This document shows, piece after piece, positions 1 to 7,755 of a stretch of 13,794 nucleotides of DNA. The translations under genes and the position numbers were made by a program. Every line of letters begins with the position of its first letter. The first letter of the stretch is position 1. The stretch spans positions 1-13,794 of the forward strand of contig SXYY01000180.1 of the NCBI GenBank assembly GCA_005788145.1, given 5' to 3'. Under the pieces are notes generated by a model. It did no database searches, was not told the origin of the DNA, and worked only from the letters and a program-made list of their open reading frames with translations. This DNA comes from Bacteroidota bacterium. GTDB lineage: Bacteria > Bacteroidota > Bacteroidia > NS11-12g > UBA955.

Positions 1-159
1 ATTGATGCTTGTGTGGTTCCTGTAAAAAGAAGCAGTTTGAACAAAGTGGTCCTGGGTAAGTTTCATGATGAATCCCGGGCATCGCACTTTGCTGAATCAA
101 TAAAAAATATGCCTACTGGCACATTATCTGTATCGGATGTGTCGTTAGAATGGAAATAA
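1..159 (+). CDS. C-terminal fragment of an unrecognised protein with a SPOR-like tail
   Basis: Frame 1 is open from the left edge to a TAA at 157-159, giving 52 residues that begin IDACVVPVKRSS and end SDVSLEWK. The stop is one base before the ATG of the TonB-like gene, so this is very probably the 3' end of an upstream gene in the same transcript. The stretch VVLGKFHDESRASHFAESIK resembles the second half of a SPOR (peptidoglycan-binding) domain, which typically reads V.lG.F.s...A...a..l. That resemblance is by eye only and the fragment is short. It does not look like the C-terminus of ExbD, which might have been expected beside a TonB gene. The start and the rest of the protein lie outside the window, so no function is assigned. 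Confidence 0.6.
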   Translation: MDACVVPVKRSSLNKVVLGKFHDESRASHFAESIKNMPTGTLSVSDVSLEWK

Positions 160-160
160 C

Positions 161-997
161 ATGGCGCATTATCAAATTGAAGAAAACCTTACCACAACAA
201 CGAACCAACGCGTTGTTTCATGGGTGATTAGCTTAACAGCGTCAGCCATCATTTTGGGTATGTTGTGGTTTGTGCACATTTCTATACCCAACCCTCCTTT
301 TGAAAACAAAAAAGGAGCCTTGGTTTTGGATTTTGGTATGGTTGAAGAAACCAGTGCTGGCCGTCCTACGGATGGTGGACCATCTCCTACAGCGCCCAAA
401 CTGGGCGGCGATCCTTCACAAGGACCCTCAAGCAACCAACCCCATAGCGGAGGTGTTGGTCCGGTAGTTACCAGTGAAGCACAACCAGAAACCCCTGGCC
501 TTCCCCCAATTGACCCACCAAGTTCTGATCGTCCACCGAGTGACAACCCAAAAATCAAAGTGGACTTTACGAAGATTGGCAAACGCAATGGAACAGGCGG
601 TGCTGGTGATCCCAATGGTGTAAAGAATGGCATTGGTAGCACAGGTTCTGGCAAAGGAGGAAACAATGGAGGCGTTACGGGAAATTACGGTGACCGCGTA
701 ACCGGAAGCAAAGGCGGTGCGAACTTTAGTTCAAAATTCACCAAGTATACAATGTCTTCCGATTATGACAATCCCAGCACGGATGCCTTCGGTAAAATCA
801 TCGCAAGGGTGCGTGTTACCTGCGATGGAAAATGGAGTGTTATAGAATGGAATGTGAGCGGTACTACCTGGAATGGTTCAGATGCGGATATGATGTCGAC
901 CTTCAACAGCTTCCTGAAGCGGTCGCATTTTGAAAAAAATGGCGAAGGTTGTGGAGAAAGTGCATTGGTTACTTTGGACGTCAAGAAAACTTATTGA
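161..997 (+). CDS. TonB-like energy transducer protein
   Basis: This 278-residue protein has the architecture of a TonB-family transducer, which carries proton-motive energy from an ExbB-ExbD motor in the inner membrane to outer-membrane TonB-dependent receptors. A short cytoplasmic N-terminus precedes one membrane anchor at about residues 19-40. Residues 65-190 are rich in Pro, Gly, Ser and Asn, first Pro-rich and then Gly/Asn-rich, and would span the periplasm. Residues 205-275 form a compact C-terminal domain with a pattern seen in Bacteroidota TonB-like proteins: GKIIARVRVTCDGKW, then SGTTW, then a helix ending in a basic-aromatic stretch. Two cysteines, C221 and C264, both lie in this domain and could pair in the periplasm. 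The domain is divergent from E. coli TonB, so the partner receptor is unknown. The gene starts 1 bp after the upstream stop and ends 2 bp before folC. The membrane anchor supports this start. Confidence 0.75.
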   Translation: MAHYQIEENLTTTTNQRVVSWVISLTASAIILGMLWFVHISIPNPPFENKKGALVLDFGMVEETSAGRPTDGGPSPTAPKLGGDPSQGPSSNQPHSGGVGPVVTSEAQPETPGLPPIDPPSSDRPPSDNPKIKVDFTKIGKRNGTGGAGDPNGVKNGIGSTGSGKGGNNGGVTGNYGDRVTGSKGGANFSSKFTKYTMSSDYDNPSTDAFGKIIARVRVTCDGKWSVIEWNVSGTTWNGSDADMMSTFNSFLKRSHFEKNGEGCGESALVTLDVKKTY

Positions 998-999
998 TT

Positions 1000-2256
1000 A
1001 TGCCGGGGTTCGCCTCCTACCAAGAAGCATTAGACTTCATGTACAAGCAGCTGCCGATGTTTCAGAACATTGGGAAGGCAGCATTCAAAGCTGATTTAAC
1101 CAACACCATTGCGCTTTTGGAGCGATTAGACAATCCTCATTTAGGGCGGAGGTGGATTCATGTAGCCGGAACGAATGGAAAAGGGTCTGTCAGCAGCATG
1201 CTGGCAGCCACCTTGTCTGCCCATGGATACAAAACAGGGCTTTACACTTCTCCCCATTTGGTTGATTTTCGTGAGCGAATTCGCATTGATGGCATTTGTA
1301 TACCTGAATCCACGGTTTTGGCTTTCTTGGACCTGATCCGCGATGCCATCATCAATATTCAACCCAGTTTCTTCGAAATCACCGTCGCGTTGGCCTTTTA
1401 TCATTTTGCCCAAGAAAATGTCGATTATGGTGTTATCGAAGTGGGTTTGGGTGGAAGAATCGACAGTACCAACGTAATCTCCCCCATCCTTTCCGTCATC
1501 ACCAACATTGGTTGGGATCACATGGATTTGTTGGGAAATACATTGGAGGCCATCGCGAGAGAAAAAGCAGGTATTATCAAACACAAAACACCGGTTGCTA
1601 TCGGACCAATGTTCGATGAACCTCTGGCTGAGATTTTGGCGATTGCAAAAGAAAAACAGGCACGCATTTACCGAGACCTTCCTATGGATGTCGGTTTTGC
1701 CAAGGCTATTCCACTTCATGGCGACTACCAAAAAGAGAATTTGCAAACATTCACATGCGCATTGGAAGCGTTAAAAGACTTGTGGATTCCCATCAAGCGA
1801 TCCAAGGTATTGGATGGATTGAAAAATATTAAAACGCTTTCCGGATTAAGGGGTCGTTGGGAGGTATTGAGTGATTCACCTTTTGCCGTGGCAGATACAG
1901 CCCACAATGAACCTGGTGTAAAACTGACGATGGGACAGATTTCGCAGATGCGAAAAGATAGTCCGAATGGCAAGTTACATGTGGTTTGGGGGATGGTAAG
2001 CGACAAAGACCGCGAGAAGATTCTTCGATTATTGCCTGTTGATGCCAACTATTATTTCTGTAAGCCCGATGTGATTAGGGGATTTGACGCACAGGCGCTT
2101 GCTAACGAAGCCAAATCGCTCAACCTCAAAGGAGATCATTTTGACACAGTATTGCGCGCATACGAGGCCGCAATGGCATCAGCGGGTGCTGAAGACATTG
2201 TCTACGTGGGTGGAAGCACATTTGTGGTGGGCGATTTACTCAAATCATTGTCATAG
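1000..2256 (+). CDS. folC: Bifunctional folylpolyglutamate synthase / dihydrofolate synthase
   Basis: FolC is a cytoplasmic ATP-dependent ligase of the Mur ligase superfamily. It joins glutamate to dihydropteroate and extends the glutamate tail of folates. From the ATG at 1000 the protein has 418 residues, the usual family length. The ATP-binding loop is GTNGKGS at 57-63, followed by the TSPHL and RERIRI segments at 83-96 typical of FolC. VGLGGRIDSTNVI is at 148-160. TNIGWDHMDLLG at 168-179 leads into AIAREKAGI, whose K189 is the expected carbamylated lysine. The C-terminal domain carries GRWE at 285-288 and DTAHN at 299-303. An in-frame ATG at 949 would add 17 residues inside the TonB-like gene that do not look like FolC, so 1000 is preferred. 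The gene follows the TonB-like gene by 2 bp and is closed by a strong hairpin. Confidence 0.95.
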   Translation: MPGFASYQEALDFMYKQLPMFQNIGKAAFKADLTNTIALLERLDNPHLGRRWIHVAGTNGKGSVSSMLAATLSAHGYKTGLYTSPHLVDFRERIRIDGICIPESTVLAFLDLIRDAIINIQPSFFEITVALAFYHFAQENVDYGVIEVGLGGRIDSTNVISPILSVITNIGWDHMDLLGNTLEAIAREKAGIIKHKTPVAIGPMFDEPLAEILAIAKEKQARIYRDLPMDVGFAKAIPLHGDYQKENLQTFTCALEALKDLWIPIKRSKVLDGLKNIKTLSGLRGRWEVLSDSPFAVADTAHNEPGVKLTMGQISQMRKDSPNGKLHVVWGMVSDKDREKILRLLPVDANYYFCKPDVIRGFDAQALANEAKSLNLKGDHFDTVLRAYEAAMASAGAEDIVYVGGSTFVVGDLLKSLS

Positions 2257-2278
2257 ACTAATTCCTGTGCCATAAAAA

Positions 2279-2310
2279 GCAAAAAGGCGGCCATTCGGCC
2301 GCCTTTTTGC
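2279..2310. terminator. Strong intrinsic terminator between convergent folC and the peptide transporter gene
   Basis: A perfect 14-bp inverted repeat, GCAAAAAGGCGGCC with loop ATTC and the exact complement, lies between the folC stop at 2256 and the transporter stop at 2328. The A-run and T-run flanking the GC-rich core give a U-tract on either strand, so it should stop transcription in both directions. Confidence 0.9.
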
Positions 2311-2327
2311 GCATCTTGCAAGTCAAA

Positions 2328-4334
2328 TTATCTTACACCATTCATCATTTTTAACAAACGTGCGCTCAAGAAGAACAATACCACTGAGGCAGCACCCGCC
2401 ATAAATACGAACAACATAAAGAAATCGTACAAAGTTTCAATCTTAACAAAGAAGGTAGGCTTCTCAGGCTTCAAATTCCAAGTCTGCAAACGCTCTTCCT
2501 TGGTCGCCTTCTTCACCCCATCAATATTCGTAACCACATCCACAGAATCATGGGTGATTAAAGTTGTATCATTCAACAACAACGCACGATCAAAATACTT
2601 GTTGTTCGACTTAATGACCTTCAAATGAAATACCGAGATTTTACTCATGACCGGTGCAGCTGCCACCTTGTTGTGCATCGGACAAGTGCCACTGTTCATG
2701 CAAGAATCTGTACACTCGTGTTTTGTATTGTCCACTGCAGCCGTGGTATTTACAGTCAAAGCCACCATAGAATCTGTTTCAGCATCCGCAGCCTTCACTG
2801 TTTTTGCAGTCGCTGTTGCCAATGCAAATGTTCCTTTAGGATCAGCCTTCCAAACATTGGTATCCAACATGTTGTTGTTGAAAGTTGCCATCACGGAAGC
2901 ATCGGCTTTCGCAGAATAGCGTTTCTCCATTTTTACTTCCTCAGGATACAATGCGCTCAATGTACCCGCGAATTTGTTGGCTGCAGCGGTTGACAAGAAC
3001 CACACACCCATCAACAAAGAAGCCAATTTTACAGGGGCCAGTTTGTTCACCATCGAAAGTCCAATTGGAGACAAGCACAACTCACCAAACGTATGAATGG
3101 TATACAAAGATACCAACCAAACCATACTCAATTTTGTACTGGGGTCAATACCTTTTACACCGAATGCAATCACCAAATAACCCATCGCCAACAAAAACAG
3201 TCCCAAAGCCTGCTTGAATGGTGATGCGGGTTCCATATTCTTTTTACCCAACCATCCCCACAACCAAACAAACAAAGGCGCGAAAATCACAATCGCCACT
3301 GCGTTGATACTCTGGAAGTACGATGTTGGGACGGTTTCTCCGAAAAGTTCCCTGTTGGTTTGTTCTTCGGCAAAATAAGTCAAAGAGGCACCGGCCTGCT
3401 CAAATGCTGCCCAGAAGAAGATCACGAAGAAGGCGGCAATATAGATAACCCAGATTCGCTGGCGTTCTACTTTACTCAATGTTGGATCCGTAATGATGTA
3501 ACCCGGTGCTGCAATGGTTAAGGCGAAAATGAATGAACCAATCCAATCCATTTCTGCTTGGAAACGGAACAAATACAAAAGTCCACCAAAAACAGCGAAC
3601 CAAATGATCATCGCGGTGTGGTTGACAGGCGCCGCTTCCGCAGATGTCTTTACCTCGCGCGCTGAATTCGGTTTTTCACCGATTTGCTCACCCTCAGGGG
3701 TTACAATGTATTTGTTCTTTAAAGCAATGAACAACACCAAGCTCAAGCACATACCCAAGCAAGCTGCCAAGAAGCCCCAACGGAAATCACCCGGATTACC
3801 AGTATCACCCAAATAACCACAAAGCAAAGGCGCGATGAATGCACCCAAGTTGATACCCATGTAGAAAATGGTAAACGCTGAATCAACACGCTTATCGCCT
3901 GCTGGATACAACTGTCCTACCATCGTAGAAATATTGGGTTTAAAAAAACCGTTACCAATGATCAAAAATCCCAAGCCCGTAAACATCAATGGCGCGGCGA
4001 TACTCACTTCTTGGTAATAGGTACCCGCGAAGAACATAAACAGCTGACCTATTGCCATTAATACACCACCAATGATGATGGATTTTCGGTTGCCCCAATA
4101 GCGGTCAGCCATGTAACCACCCAACAAAGGAGTCAAATACACCAAGCCAGTGTAACTACCATAAATTTCTGATCCAAGGGCTTTGTCGAACAGCAAAGCT
4201 TTGGTCATAAACAGCACGAAAAGCGCCCGCATGCCATAATAGCTGAAGCGCTCCCACATTTCCGTCACGAACAAAACATACAGCCCTTTGGGATGCGATT
4301 TGTCGGAATACATTTGTTCTTCTCTTACATTCAT
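2328..4334 (-). CDS. POT/PTR-family proton-coupled oligopeptide transporter with a large extracytoplasmic insert
   Basis: This inner-membrane major-facilitator protein imports di- and tripeptides with protons. The 668-residue sequence carries the family hallmarks: EMWERFSYYG at 25-34 (the ExxERFxYYG motif), GGYMADRYWGNRKS at 72-85, GNGFFKPN at 127-134, FYMGINLGAF at 157-166, FWAAFEQAGASL at 307-318, and GELCLSPIGLS at 417-427. I count about 14 membrane segments: six, then two extra helices (about 241-281), then six more. Unusually, residues 463-633 form a hydrophilic insert of about 170 residues before the last helix (about 634-657). By topology this insert faces the periplasm. It is Ala/Thr/Lys-rich and holds a Cys/His cluster at 539-554. 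Bacterial POT proteins without such a domain are roughly 450-520 residues. A second Met at residue 8 is an alternative start. The gene stands alone, convergent with folC and divergent from lpxD. Substrate range is inferred from the family. Confidence 0.93.
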   Translation of the reverse strand: MNVREEQMYSDKSHPKGLYVLFVTEMWERFSYYGMRALFVLFMTKALLFDKALGSEIYGSYTGLVYLTPLLGGYMADRYWGNRKSIIIGGVLMAIGQLFMFFAGTYYQEVSIAAPLMFTGLGFLIIGNGFFKPNISTMVGQLYPAGDKRVDSAFTIFYMGINLGAFIAPLLCGYLGDTGNPGDFRWGFLAACLGMCLSLVLFIALKNKYIVTPEGEQIGEKPNSAREVKTSAEAAPVNHTAMIIWFAVFGGLLYLFRFQAEMDWIGSFIFALTIAAPGYIITDPTLSKVERQRIWVIYIAAFFVIFFWAAFEQAGASLTYFAEEQTNRELFGETVPTSYFQSINAVAIVIFAPLFVWLWGWLGKKNMEPASPFKQALGLFLLAMGYLVIAFGVKGIDPSTKLSMVWLVSLYTIHTFGELCLSPIGLSMVNKLAPVKLASLLMGVWFLSTAAANKFAGTLSALYPEEVKMEKRYSAKADASVMATFNNNMLDTNVWKADPKGTFALATATAKTVKAADAETDSMVALTVNTTAAVDNTKHECTDSCMNSGTCPMHNKVAAAPVMSKISVFHLKVIKSNNKYFDRALLLNDTTLITHDSVDVVTNIDGVKKATKEERLQTWNLKPEKPTFFVKIETLYDFFMLFVFMAGAASVVLFFLSARLLKMMNGVR

Positions 4335-4461
4335 GATTGAATCGTTAAATATCTATCGGCCAAAATAGAAAGAAAAATTGAATCTGTGTGCGTTTGTGCG
4401 ATTTTCATCCACGATTTGTGGGTTTCTATACCCAATACATGGGTGTTTTGTCGGTTTGGTG

Positions 4462-4469
4462 TTATTTTG
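4462..4469 (+). promoter_or_regulatory. Possible -7 box upstream of lpxD
   Basis: TTATTTTG differs at one defined position from the Bacteroidota -7 consensus TAnnTTTG and ends 12 bp before the lpxD ATG. No TTG is placed at the usual 17-23 bp upstream, so this is a weak call. It sits in the 147-bp divergent spacer 4335-4481, the only stretch that can hold promoters for both the transporter and the lpx operon. Confidence 0.25.
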
Positions 4470-4481
4470 CACACTGAATCC

Positions 4482-5516
4482 ATGTTGACCGCCACACTCA
4501 TAGCGCAAGAAATCGGAGGAACAATCTCTCCAAAAAACGCCGATGTCATCATCAACAATGCGGCCAAATTGGAAGAAGGCGGTGCTAACTCCCTCGGTTT
4601 TTTTTCAAATCCAAAATACGAACAGTCGCTCTACCATACCCAATGCGGGGCGGTTATCGTGCCACAAGGGTTTGTACCCCAGCAATCGGTTTCATGTGTA
4701 TTGATTGAACATGCCAATCCTTACTTTGCTTTTTGTACCGTCCTCACGCGACATTTCAACCCCAACATACACCGAACCGGTATAGAATCCCAACACATTC
4801 ATCCCACAGCTAAAATTGGTCAGAATGTCCACATTGCATCCACCGCCTACATCGAGGAAGGTGCGCAAATTGGCGATAATTGTATTCTTTATCCCGGTGT
4901 CTATGTCGGAAGAAATGTTGTCTTGGGCCACAATACCCTACTCTATCCCAATGTTACTATTTATGCCGACTGCTTGATTGGCAATCATTGTGTCATTCAA
5001 GCGGGCAGCGTCATCGGCGGTGATGGCTTCGGATTTGCGCCTGTCAACGGCAAATACATGAAAATTCCGCAGATTGGTCATGTCGTCATTGAGGATCATG
5101 TTGAAATTGGCAGCAATTGTAGCATCGATCGCGCCACCATGGGTAGCACCGTCATTAAAACAGGCACCAAACTCGACAACCTCGTTCAAATTGCACACAA
5201 TGTTGAAGTGGGTGAACACAGTGTTTTGGCGGCCCAGACGGGTATTGCAGGGAGTACCAAAGTGGGTGCTTACGCGCAATTTGGCGGACAAGTGGGCGTT
5301 GCGGGTCATTTGACCATTGCACCGCATACCAGTGTGGGTGGACAAGGGGGCATTACCGGCAATATCACCGAACCCCACCAAAAGCTCACAGGAACACCAG
5401 CAACGGATGTGAGATCCTATTTAAAATCAGTGGCCAGTACCCGGAGAATCCCCGAGTTACTGAAAGCCATCGAAGAGATAAAGTTAGAAATAGTGCGTTT
5501 AAAATCAGAAGAATAA
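4482..5516 (+). CDS. lpxD: UDP-3-O-(3-hydroxyacyl)glucosamine N-acyltransferase
   Basis: LpxD catalyses the third step of lipid A synthesis in the cytoplasm, moving a 3-hydroxyacyl chain from acyl carrier protein to the free 2-amino group of UDP-3-O-acyl-glucosamine. The 344-residue protein has an N-terminal uridine-binding domain (about 1-100). A left-handed beta-helix of hexapeptide repeats (about 105-305) follows, with repeats such as IGQNVH and IGDNCI. A C-terminal helix comes last (about 317-343). IGGDGFGFAP at 178-187 is an LpxD signature. QIAHNV places the catalytic base at H239, the same number as in E. coli, and a second family histidine is at H276. The ATG at 4386 is in frame, but the 32 residues it would add read through the presumed promoter and do not look like LpxD. 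The ATG at 4482 places the family's usual N-terminus. It is the first gene of a four-gene block and is followed 4 bp later by lpxC-fabZ. Confidence 0.95.
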   Translation: MLTATLIAQEIGGTISPKNADVIINNAAKLEEGGANSLGFFSNPKYEQSLYHTQCGAVIVPQGFVPQQSVSCVLIEHANPYFAFCTVLTRHFNPNIHRTGIESQHIHPTAKIGQNVHIASTAYIEEGAQIGDNCILYPGVYVGRNVVLGHNTLLYPNVTIYADCLIGNHCVIQAGSVIGGDGFGFAPVNGKYMKIPQIGHVVIEDHVEIGSNCSIDRATMGSTVIKTGTKLDNLVQIAHNVEVGEHSVLAAQTGIAGSTKVGAYAQFGGQVGVAGHLTIAPHTSVGGQGGITGNITEPHQKLTGTPATDVRSYLKSVASTRRIPELLKAIEEIKLEIVRLKSEE

Positions 5517-5520
5517 TCCA

Positions 5521-6930
5521 ATGAAGCAACTCAATCCCAAACAGACCACTTTAAAATCACCCATTCACATTTCGGGTGTTGGACTTCACACGGGGGCAAA
5601 TGTAAATCTCACATTAAATCCAGCACCAGAGAATCACGGTTACAAATTCAGACGTACGGATTTGGAGGGCTCACCCGTCATTGAAGCCGATTGCGACTTG
5701 GTTACCGACACTTCCCGCGGAACCACCCTTACCAAAAATGGGGCCTCCGTTTCTACGGTGGAGCACGTATTGGCCGCACTCGTAGGGATGGAAATCGACA
5801 ACGTATTGATTGATATTGACGGACCTGAAATGCCCATCATGGATGGTAGCAGTAAGCCGTTTGTTGAGGTAATTGAAGCCTCTGAGATTGTTGAATTGGA
5901 TGCTGAACGCGAGTATTTTGAAATTCCTTACAACATCAATTTTACCGATGAGGAAAACAAAGTTGAGATCATCGCGATGCCCGTGAATGACTACAGACTT
6001 ACCGTGATGGTGGATTATAATTCTGCCGTTTTGGGTAGTCAACACGCCGCTATCACCAGCATGGCGGAATTCAAAAAAGAGATCAGTCCGTGTAGAACCT
6101 TCTGTTTTCTTCATGAACTCGAATATTTACTGAACAATAACCTGATCAAAGGTGGCGATTTAAACAACGCCATTGTAGTGGTTGATCGCGATATTGAACA
6201 AAATGAGTTAGACCGATTGGCTGAAGTGTTCAATAAACCCAAGGTTGAGGTAACACAACATGGGATTCTCAATAATTTGGATTTGCGTTTTCAAAATGAG
6301 CCTGCAAGGCACAAGTTATTGGATATGATTGGGGATTTGGCCCTTGTGGGAATGCCTATCAAAGGTCAAATCATGGCTGCCCGACCCGGACATGCGAGCA
6401 ACGTGGCTTTTGCCAAGAAAATCAAACAAGTCATGAAAAAGGAATTGCGCAGAAAACAGGATGGGGTTCCCAATTACAATCCAAGTGAAAAACCGTTGTA
6501 CGCAACCAAAGACATCATGAAAATTTTACCCCATGCCCATCCGTTTTTGTTGGTCGATAAAATCATCGCCAAAACGGAAACTTCAGTTGTGGGAATCAAA
6601 AACATCACATATGACCAGCCATTCTTCAACGGACATTTCCCGGGCGATCCAATAATGCCTGGAGTGTTACAGTTAGAAGCAATGGCACAGTGCGGTGGTA
6701 TTTTGGTATTGAGCACCGTAGAGGATCCCGAAAACTATGGCACATATTTTTTGAAGATCGACAATGCGAAATTCAAGGACAAGGTTGTTCCTGGTGATAC
6801 CATGATTATGAAGTTGGAATTAATGGAGCCGGTTCGTCGAGGACTCTGTATCATGAAGGGACGTGCATGGGTCGGTGAAAAATTGGTTTGTGAAGCTGAA
6901 TTGATGGCACAAATCGTAAAAATATCGTAA
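5521..6930 (+). CDS. lpxC/fabZ: Bifunctional UDP-3-O-acyl-N-acetylglucosamine deacetylase / 3-hydroxyacyl-ACP dehydratase (LpxC-FabZ fusion)
   Basis: Two enzymes are joined in one 469-residue chain. Residues 1 to about 312 are LpxC, the zinc deacetylase that commits UDP-3-O-acyl-GlcNAc to lipid A. The likely zinc ligands are H82 in STVEH, and H264 and D268 in ARHKLLDMIGD. MDGSSKPF at 107-114 and the GH at 290-291 are also family landmarks. Residues about 325-469 are FabZ, the hot-dog-fold dehydratase of fatty acid elongation. It has LPHAHPFLLVDKI at 336-348, FNGHFPGDPIMPG at 369-381 with catalytic H372, and E386 in LEAMAQ. The short basic linker (about 305-325) is Lys/Arg-rich. Both active sites look complete. 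The fusion is a known feature of Bacteroidota and puts the enzyme that consumes 3-hydroxyacyl-ACP for chain elongation on the same chain as a lipid A enzyme. It starts 4 bp after lpxD and precedes lpxA by 40 bp. Confidence 0.96.
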   Translation: MKQLNPKQTTLKSPIHISGVGLHTGANVNLTLNPAPENHGYKFRRTDLEGSPVIEADCDLVTDTSRGTTLTKNGASVSTVEHVLAALVGMEIDNVLIDIDGPEMPIMDGSSKPFVEVIEASEIVELDAEREYFEIPYNINFTDEENKVEIIAMPVNDYRLTVMVDYNSAVLGSQHAAITSMAEFKKEISPCRTFCFLHELEYLLNNNLIKGGDLNNAIVVVDRDIEQNELDRLAEVFNKPKVEVTQHGILNNLDLRFQNEPARHKLLDMIGDLALVGMPIKGQIMAARPGHASNVAFAKKIKQVMKKELRRKQDGVPNYNPSEKPLYATKDIMKILPHAHPFLLVDKIIAKTETSVVGIKNITYDQPFFNGHFPGDPIMPGVLQLEAMAQCGGILVLSTVEDPENYGTYFLKIDNAKFKDKVVPGDTMIMKLELMEPVRRGLCIMKGRAWVGEKLVCEAELMAQIVKIS

Positions 6931-6948
6931 TTCGTACTTTTCGTACTT
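6931..6948. repeat. Tandem 9-bp direct repeat in the lpxC/fabZ-lpxA spacer
   Basis: TTCGTACTT occurs twice head to tail, beginning on the base after the lpxC/fabZ stop codon, in the only spacer of the operon longer than a few bases (40 bp). The TACTTTTC inside it is one base from the Bacteroidota -7 consensus, but no -33 TTG is suitably placed. Function is unknown and the repeat may be chance. Confidence 0.4.
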
Positions 6949-6970
6949 TAAAAACAGCAGATTCAAACCA

Positions 6971-7753
6971 ATGATACAACCGTTAGCCTACGTTCATCCT
7001 TCCGCTAAAATTTCAGACCATGTCATCATTGACCCATTTGTAACCATTCATGCGGATGTAGAGATTGGCGAAGGCACTCATGTCATGTCAGGAGCCACAA
7101 TCTTCAAAGGTACTCGTATCGGAAAAGGTTGTAGGGTTTTCCCGGGCGCATCTATCGGTGCGATACCGCAGGATTTGAAATTCGACGGCGAAGAAACACT
7201 AACGATCATTGGAAACAATACCACAATCAGGGAATATGTTACCATCAACAAAGGAACCAAGGCTTCGGGCGAAACACGTGTTGGCAACAATGTTCTGCTG
7301 ATGGCTTATGTTCACTTGGCGCATGATGTTGTTGTAGAAGACCATTGTATTCTTGCCAACAGTGTTCAAGTTGCAGGGCATGTGACGGTTGGGGAATGGG
7401 CCATTTTAGGCGGAGCAGCTTTGGTTCACCAGTTCGTAAAAATTGGTCGACATGCAATGATTAGCGGTGGTTCGTTGGTGAGGAAAGATGTACCTCCCTA
7501 TACAAAAGCAGCGCGTGAGCCATTGAGTTATGAAGGTGTAAACAGTGTAGGATTGCGTAGACGCGACTTTTCAACGGAAAAAATCGCTGAGATACAAGAC
7601 ATTTACCGCACGCTTTTTGTGAAGGGATTTAATACTGCAAAAGCCATTAAAATTATCGAAACAGAGTTTTCTCCAACAACGGAAAGAGATGAGATTTTGC
7701 AGTTCATCAAGGAGTCGGATAGAGGCATCATGAAAGGATACATCGCAAAATAA
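6971..7753 (+). CDS. lpxA: Acyl-ACP--UDP-N-acetylglucosamine O-acyltransferase
   Basis: LpxA catalyses the first, reversible step of lipid A synthesis, transferring a 3-hydroxyacyl chain from acyl carrier protein to the 3-OH of UDP-GlcNAc. The 260-residue length is typical. Residues 1 to about 185 form hexapeptide repeats of a left-handed beta-helix (for example IGEGTH, IGKGCR). Residues about 190-260 form the helical C-terminal domain. Landmarks are GAIPQDLKF at 63-71, NTTIREYVTIN at 83-93, and MAYVHLAHDV at 111-120, where H118 matches the E. coli catalytic H125. SGGSLVRKDVPPY at 165-177 corresponds to the region setting acyl-chain length. There Leu169 takes the place of E. coli Gly173, the residue that acts as a hydrocarbon ruler. 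The gene sits 40 bp after lpxC/fabZ and 2 bp before the ABC ATPase gene. No lpxB is visible in the window. Confidence 0.95.
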   Translation: MIQPLAYVHPSAKISDHVIIDPFVTIHADVEIGEGTHVMSGATIFKGTRIGKGCRVFPGASIGAIPQDLKFDGEETLTIIGNNTTIREYVTINKGTKASGETRVGNNVLLMAYVHLAHDVVVEDHCILANSVQVAGHVTVGEWAILGGAALVHQFVKIGRHAMISGGSLVRKDVPPYTKAAREPLSYEGVNSVGLRRRDFSTEKIAEIQDIYRTLFVKGFNTAKAIKIIETEFSPTTERDEILQFIKESDRGIMKGYIAK

Positions 7754-7755
7754 CG

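Noticed and set aside
172..666. A 164-residue Pro/Gly-rich open frame on the minus strand opposite the TonB-like gene
   Set aside because: Its Pro/Gly bias mirrors the Gly/Pro-rich linker on the plus strand, so it is a compositional shadow.
949..999. An earlier folC start inside the TonB-like gene
   Set aside because: The 17 extra residues do not resemble the FolC N-terminus, and the ATG at 1000 gives the usual length with a 2-bp gap.
1141..1746. A 201-residue open frame on the minus strand opposite folC
   Set aside because: It lies wholly within an intact, well-recognised folC, has no family features, and its residues look like an antisense shadow.
4386..4481. An earlier lpxD start
   Set aside because: The 32 extra residues are Cys- and aromatic-rich, unlike LpxD, and would occupy the divergent promoter spacer.
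4938..5381. A 147-residue minus-strand open frame opposite lpxD
   Set aside because: It is antisense to the hexapeptide repeats of lpxD. The repeat periodicity keeps the frame open by chance.
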